Below are positions 59,869-64,000 of a stretch of 64,000 nt of DNA, in pieces. Positions within the stretch are counted from its first letter, which is position 1. Each line of letters begins with the position of its first letter. The notes beneath the pieces were generated by a model. The model was not told where the DNA came from and made no database searches. It saw only the letters and a program-made list of their open reading frames with translations. The translations under genes were made by a program, and so were the position numbers. Source of the stretch: Prunus persica (taxonomy: Eukaryota; Streptophyta; Magnoliopsida; Rosales; Rosaceae); the NCBI RefSeq assembly GCF_000346465.2, contig NC_034010.1, forward strand, positions 13,550,482-13,614,481, written 5' to 3'.

Positions 59869-61232
59869 AAGAACTTTTTGTTAGAGGTCAAAGAATCAAT
59901 CAATTTATTTTGATCAATGCATTTTTTTTGTAGTATTTTCAATTTTTCATACATACCTTCACCAAGTGATTCTAGTTCAGCAGCAGAGGATTGTAATGTC
60001 CTGGCAATCCTACTGTTTTCGAGCTCCAGCACAGCAATCTTTTTGGCAAGCTCTTTGTTCTGTTGATTAAGTTTCTGAGAGGCAGCTAGAAGATCGTCAT
60101 ACTTTTCCAGCACATAACCAATATTTGGTTCTTCATCATTCCCATTGTTTTGCTGTGCCTTATCCAAACTGACAGTGGTGATTAATGCAATGGTATTTTC
60201 TTCACTTTCTGATTCTAAATCACTATCACTCCAGGTTATATTCAGTGCTTTGGCTTTGCCATTTTGCTTCTTTTGTGTGTTGGCACATTCAGAGGATATA
60301 TGTCCATATCCTTCGCATTCATAGCACTTGACTCTCTCTTTAGTGGTTTTCTTCTCAGTGAACCTGCGAGATTTTACATTACCATCAGCATAATCACCAT
60401 GTTTAACTTTTGAATTTATACCTGAGTGATTTCTTAAATCATAACTTCTGGAATTTTGATATTTGAAAAACTTCTTGAATTGTCGTGAGAGATAAGCAAA
60501 TTCCTCCCTATTGAATTCTTCAGATTGGTGTTCACCATCTTCTTTATCAACTACTTTAAGAGCAACGCTTTTATTCTTCTTAGGAGCTAGATGCTTCATC
60601 TCATAGGTTTGAAGCGACCCTATGAGTTCACGAACTTTCATAGTATTCAGGTCACGAATCTCTTCAATGGCTGTGATCTTTGGTGAAAAAAGTTGAGGCA
60701 AGGACCTTAAAATCTTTTTCACCACCCTATCTTCTGGAATTTTTTCACCTAAACTTGAACATGCATTCACAATAACGCAAAGTTTGGCATAAAATTCAGA
60801 AAAGGTTTCATTCTCATCCATCATGATTGTCTCAAACTGTAGAGTGTGCATTTGAAGCTTGGCTCCCTTAACAGTATCTGTTCCTTCATGGGTGACCTGC
60901 AAAATATCCCAAGCTTCCTTAGAAGTATCGCAACTAGATATATATTCAAATTGATCGGAAGAGACAACAGCAAATATAGCATTTAACCCCTTTTGATTAT
61001 TGGTACTGTGTGTGGCTTCTGCAGTGGTCCACTCCTCTCTAGATTTGAGAACTGTGGTTTCTTCATCTCCTTTTTCGATCTTCTTTGTGGGATCAGAAAA
61101 TCCATGAAACACTGTATACCATACACGTTCATCTAAGGACCAATGAAAGGACTTCATTTTAGCCTTCCAAGCACCATAGTTGTGGCCATCGAAGTATGGT
61201 GGGTGTGCAACAGAACCAGCGGCACGATCCAT
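59826..61232 (-). pseudogene. Sirevirus gag
   Basis: Likely start ATG 61230-61232 (MDRAAGSVAHPPYFDG); an upstream non-ATG extension to 61286 overlaps the primer site. UBN2-like capsid domain (SSCDTSKEAWDILQ, LRSLPQLF), then the CCHC knuckle CYECEGYGHISSEC, then a long heptad-rich coiled coil near the end (AASQKLNQQNKELAKKIAVL). A C-terminal coiled coil is common in Sirevirus gag. The frameshift near 59868 makes the final residues aberrant and ends the ORF at 59826. Confidence 0.93.
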
Positions 61233-61273
61233 CCTAAGGTATGTTAGATCTAGCTGAGTATGTCCAGCAACCT

Positions 61274-61285
61274 GCTCTGATGCCA
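61274..61285 (-). promoter_or_regulatory. Sirevirus primer-binding site
   Basis: On the minus strand TGGCATCAGAGC, one base different from the tRNA-iMet site TGGTATCAGAGC, two bases after the end of the 5' LTR. Confidence 0.88.
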
Positions 61286-61287
61286 AT

Positions 61288-62367
61288 TGAGAATACCTGT
61301 AGGATATCTATAAATGCCTGGAGAAGGTTAAACAGGCTAATTCGAATTTTTGCAATAAATAATGATCAACCTTTGAAGCAGGATTGATATGAGTTATCAA
61401 TCCTGAGATGTGCAAAGCTTAAAATAAAAGAACACGCAGATATTTATTTTACGTGGTAAAACCCCACCTCTGGGGAAAATCCACGGGACTCCTTAGTCCA
61501 GAACGAATCCACTATAGAATTGAGATTACAAGAAATACGCACACACACTTGTCCTAGACTCAATCTAGACAATGTTTACCGATTTCTTCGTAACTCAGCT
61601 TCTGTCACGGGATGATCTTTGACACTCCTTTTGTTGAATGCAATACTGGTCACGATTGCTTCAAGCTCACCGGAGGATAAACACACAAAGTGTCTTGGTG
61701 TCCTTAACCATATGAGACACCGACATGCATATGTATGCAATATGAATGATGAATGAATTCGATCAATCACCAAGCAACCAAAGCACTTGATGACTTTCCG
61801 AATAAACTAAGTGCATCAGCTTTTCCCAAAATATATTCAATATGCATCAATGGTTTTGGACGTTGGAAAAGCTCACACTTACAAGAAGGCAAAGCCTCCT
61901 TTTATTCACAGCAAGTTTCTCACAGGAGAGAAACTTGCGAGACTGCACTTCCAAAACAATTATAACTCTAAGACCAATTGAACTAAAACTCTTTGAACCT
62001 GGTGCAATATGATCTCCTCAATGAGACACCACACAAGGGCCAAACACTTATCAAATTAACAATATAAATTCTGATTCAATAAAAATACAAAGTCTAATTC
62101 ATTAAGGACTCTTAATGATGTCACCAACCGACTCAAATTTTAACTTCAATTACAAAGACCCAAAACAAAACTTCAACTATAACTCCTATCATGAATGCAT
62201 GATATGTCATGATTTACCTGTTGTCAAGTTTCTCATATGGTCAGGGTATGCCTCGGAGGTATGGGATTGAAAGAGTAGTGCCAAAACTTCTAGTAGCAAT
62301 TCCTCACAAACTAATTTTCATCCTATACTACAGTCTAGGAAATGCCAATACGATTTTCGTACTAACA
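61288..62367 (-). repeat. Sirevirus 5' LTR
   Basis: Plus-strand ends TGAGAATACCTGTAGG and CGTACTAACA; same length as the 3' LTR and about 99% identical by eye. Confidence 0.93.
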
Positions 62368-62899
62368 CTCTTCAAACAACACCAAGCCTCTACAAGTTTT
62401 GGCTAAGGTAAGAACACCCTTAAGGCCATGGCAAGCATTGGCCATTATACTAAATTTGGGTTTGAGGACCATTACCAAGCACCAACAACAGCAGCCCAAC
62501 CCAAATTTAAAAATCTCACCTTAAAGTTGCAAACTTTAATATGAGAAATAAACAAAATGATTTTGATGGATTTTGATTTTGATTTTGATTTTTTTTTTTT
62601 TTTTGTGGGAGATGTCATGTTGTTTCGGGTGTGAAGGACTGGCTCTCTCAAAATGATAAGAGGGAGGGTTGGATTTGGGGCTGCAAGTCTGTGATTATTC
62701 GAAGAGAGAAAAAGTTATAAAAAAAAAATAATATGTTGAATGGAGTGAAGTAAACATTAAAGTCAATATATCAAATAAGGGTAAATATGGAAAACAAAAA
62801 GTAGGTTGTTCGATATATTAATGACATTGTTTTAAATGTAAAATAACATATGTCATAAAAAAAAAGAAAAAATATCGAGAGAAGGTTGCTAGCATTACC

Positions 62900-64000
62900 T
62901 ATAAAAAAAAATGGGAAATAGCTTAAAATGCCACCTTTTTTATAATTTTAACTGAAAATACTACCCCTTCCCAATTTTTTTTATAACTACCACATATAAA
63001 TACATCTTTATTGTGAAATGATTGTACCCATATCAGTTTTTCAGAAATTGGGTTCTCTCTCAACTCTCTTGGCTCTATCTCTCTCTTCGGCCTTTCTCTC
63101 TCCCTTGTGTAACTCTCTCTCTCTCTCCGACGCAATCGTCTTTCTCCCTCAGCGGTGGCTATTCATCCAAGCTTAACTCCACGGTTCACATCCACGATGT
63201 ATTGTTCATCTTCCTTTTCTTTGAAATTTGGGGTTTTTGTGAATTTGGTTTATGGTGTATGGATTTGTAAGAAATTGATTTAAGGGTTTCTTCGAAATTG
63301 GTTTTGGGTTTTAGGGTTTAGGGGTTGCTCAGAAACTGGTTTAGGGTTTATGGGTTTCTTTGAAATTGGTTTAGGGGTTTCTCTAGGGTTGAGGGTTTAT
63401 GGGTTTCCATGAACTGGGTAATAACTCACACCCACTCTCACTCGCTCGCAGACACTCTTCACAAAAATCGAACTCTTCATTTTGTCACAGAACATTTGGG
63501 CTTTGTTCACCTTTGTCTGGGTAAGTCCCAACTATATATATTTTTTGATGAGATTTTAAGCTCTGGGCTCTGTGATTTCTACAAGAATTAATTCCACAAT
63601 ATTCTTATTTAACTATTCAAATCAAAGCAAAGGAAGGAACGTTGTTTATGGATGGGTAATTGTCAAAAACGACTTCTGGAATCTACATGTTTATAATCAA
63701 ATTCTGCATATGGATTTATGGGATGGTTTCGGGTTCCCTGTAATCTTTTGACAATGTTTTGTTTATGGCATTTTTAAATGGGCTTGATTTTTGGTTTGGT
63801 AGAATGCATTTGATTGTGGTTTGGGTGATACAGTGGTGGAGATGCAGATGGAGGTGTGGGTACTTTGTCTCTGTTAAAAGGAAATTGCAGGTTTATGGTT
63901 TGGTTTAAACAATTGTGTGACTGTGTGTTCGCTTTAGATGTCCGTATCGTGATGCAAAGGAGACTGTGTTTCTAGGTTTAAATTCAGTGTTTCTATGTAC
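62900..64000 (+). other. Possible host-gene leader, no CDS recognised
   Basis: CT-rich stretch (63055-63140, with CTCTCTCTCTCTC), then GGGTTT/GGTTTAGGG-rich sequence (63280-63410) and a donor-like CTGGGTAAGTCC at about 63517. Such combinations are common in plant 5' leaders and first introns. The ORFs here (63022-63270, 63409-63591) show no domain. A gene may start beyond the right edge. Confidence 0.4.

Larger units (their letters stand above)
51351..62367 (-). mobile_element. Ty1/copia Sirevirus-type retrotransposon
   Basis: Full element with 1080-bp LTRs (51351-52430 and 61288-62367) and the duplication CTCTT (51346-51350 and 62368-62372). I counted about 10 differences between the LTRs, so insertion is recent. 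On the minus strand: primer site, gag with coiled coil and zinc knuckle, protease, integrase, RT/RNase H, an extra ORF, multiple polypurine tracts, 3' LTR. Multiple polypurine tracts plus an ORF after pol are Sirevirus traits. A foreign solo LTR sits at 55151-56297. pol has a frameshift and one stop. Confidence 0.93.
50934..62899. mobile_element. TIR transposon split by the Sirevirus
   Basis: Left end GGTAATGCTAGGAACTTTCTC; right end read inward GGTAATGCTAGCAACCTTCTC. The inverted match continues for about 170-200 bases (both include TTTTCCATATTTACCCTTATTTGA). Without the retroelement it would be about 0.94 kb, non-coding, MITE-like. TA stands on each side; the true duplication is uncertain, so superfamily is not assigned. 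Confidence 0.8.

Overview
This window is intergenic chromosomal DNA from a flowering plant. The evidence is several plant transposable-element families (Ty1/copia including a Sirevirus, Ty3/gypsy, CACTA, PIF/Harbinger, hAT and a Cassandra TRIM), spliceosomal introns inside the transposon genes, and a family-1 UDP-glycosyltransferase (UGT). A eudicot, perhaps Rosaceae, is my impression only; nothing here proves it. Almost every kilobase is a transposon or a relic. The only recognisable host gene is a UGT at 30782-45980, cut in two by a CACTA element.

Layout. 1-3858: copia element on the minus strand, running off the left edge and broken by six in-frame stops. 4640-8566: complete but decayed PIF/Harbinger element with both genes and TAA duplications. 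10438-13537: solo LTR of a large non-coding LTR family with an internal hairpin array. 13673-15634: TIR element whose centre is a 1.1-kb AT-rich block. 15669-16684: tiny internally deleted copia. 17539-20654: deleted gypsy whose gag is split by a hAT-like element. 22752-23285: inverted-repeat MITE. 23760-29685: second solo LTR of the 10438 family, with a third copy (25725-28637) inserted in reverse.

30782-45980: the UGT. A 13.8-kb CACTA element (31472-45294, GGA duplication) sits inside its single exon. The CACTA carries a transposase gene and a six-exon second gene ending in a Ulp1-type protease, both on the minus strand. Everything in it except exons is filled with CpG-bearing ACGACGG/CCGTCGT motifs. 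There is a 255-base N gap at 37666-37920.

47310-47927: Cassandra TRIM with two 5S-rRNA-bearing LTRs. 48715-50253: truncated relative of the solo-LTR family. 50934-62899: TIR element split by a young Sirevirus (51351-62367, CTCTT duplication, 1080-bp LTRs nearly identical). The Sirevirus has an extra ORF downstream of pol and a solo LTR inserted at the end of pol. 62900-64000 looks like ordinary gene-flanking or 5' leader sequence.

Target-site duplications were read directly for eight insertions (Harbinger TAA, solo LTRs AAATC, CATGT, ATAGG and AATCT, CACTA GGA, Sirevirus CTCTT, hAT-like GTCTCAAC). TTTACTTA flanks the AT-rich element and an imperfect AATGA/AATGC pair flanks Cassandra. The nesting order is therefore well supported.
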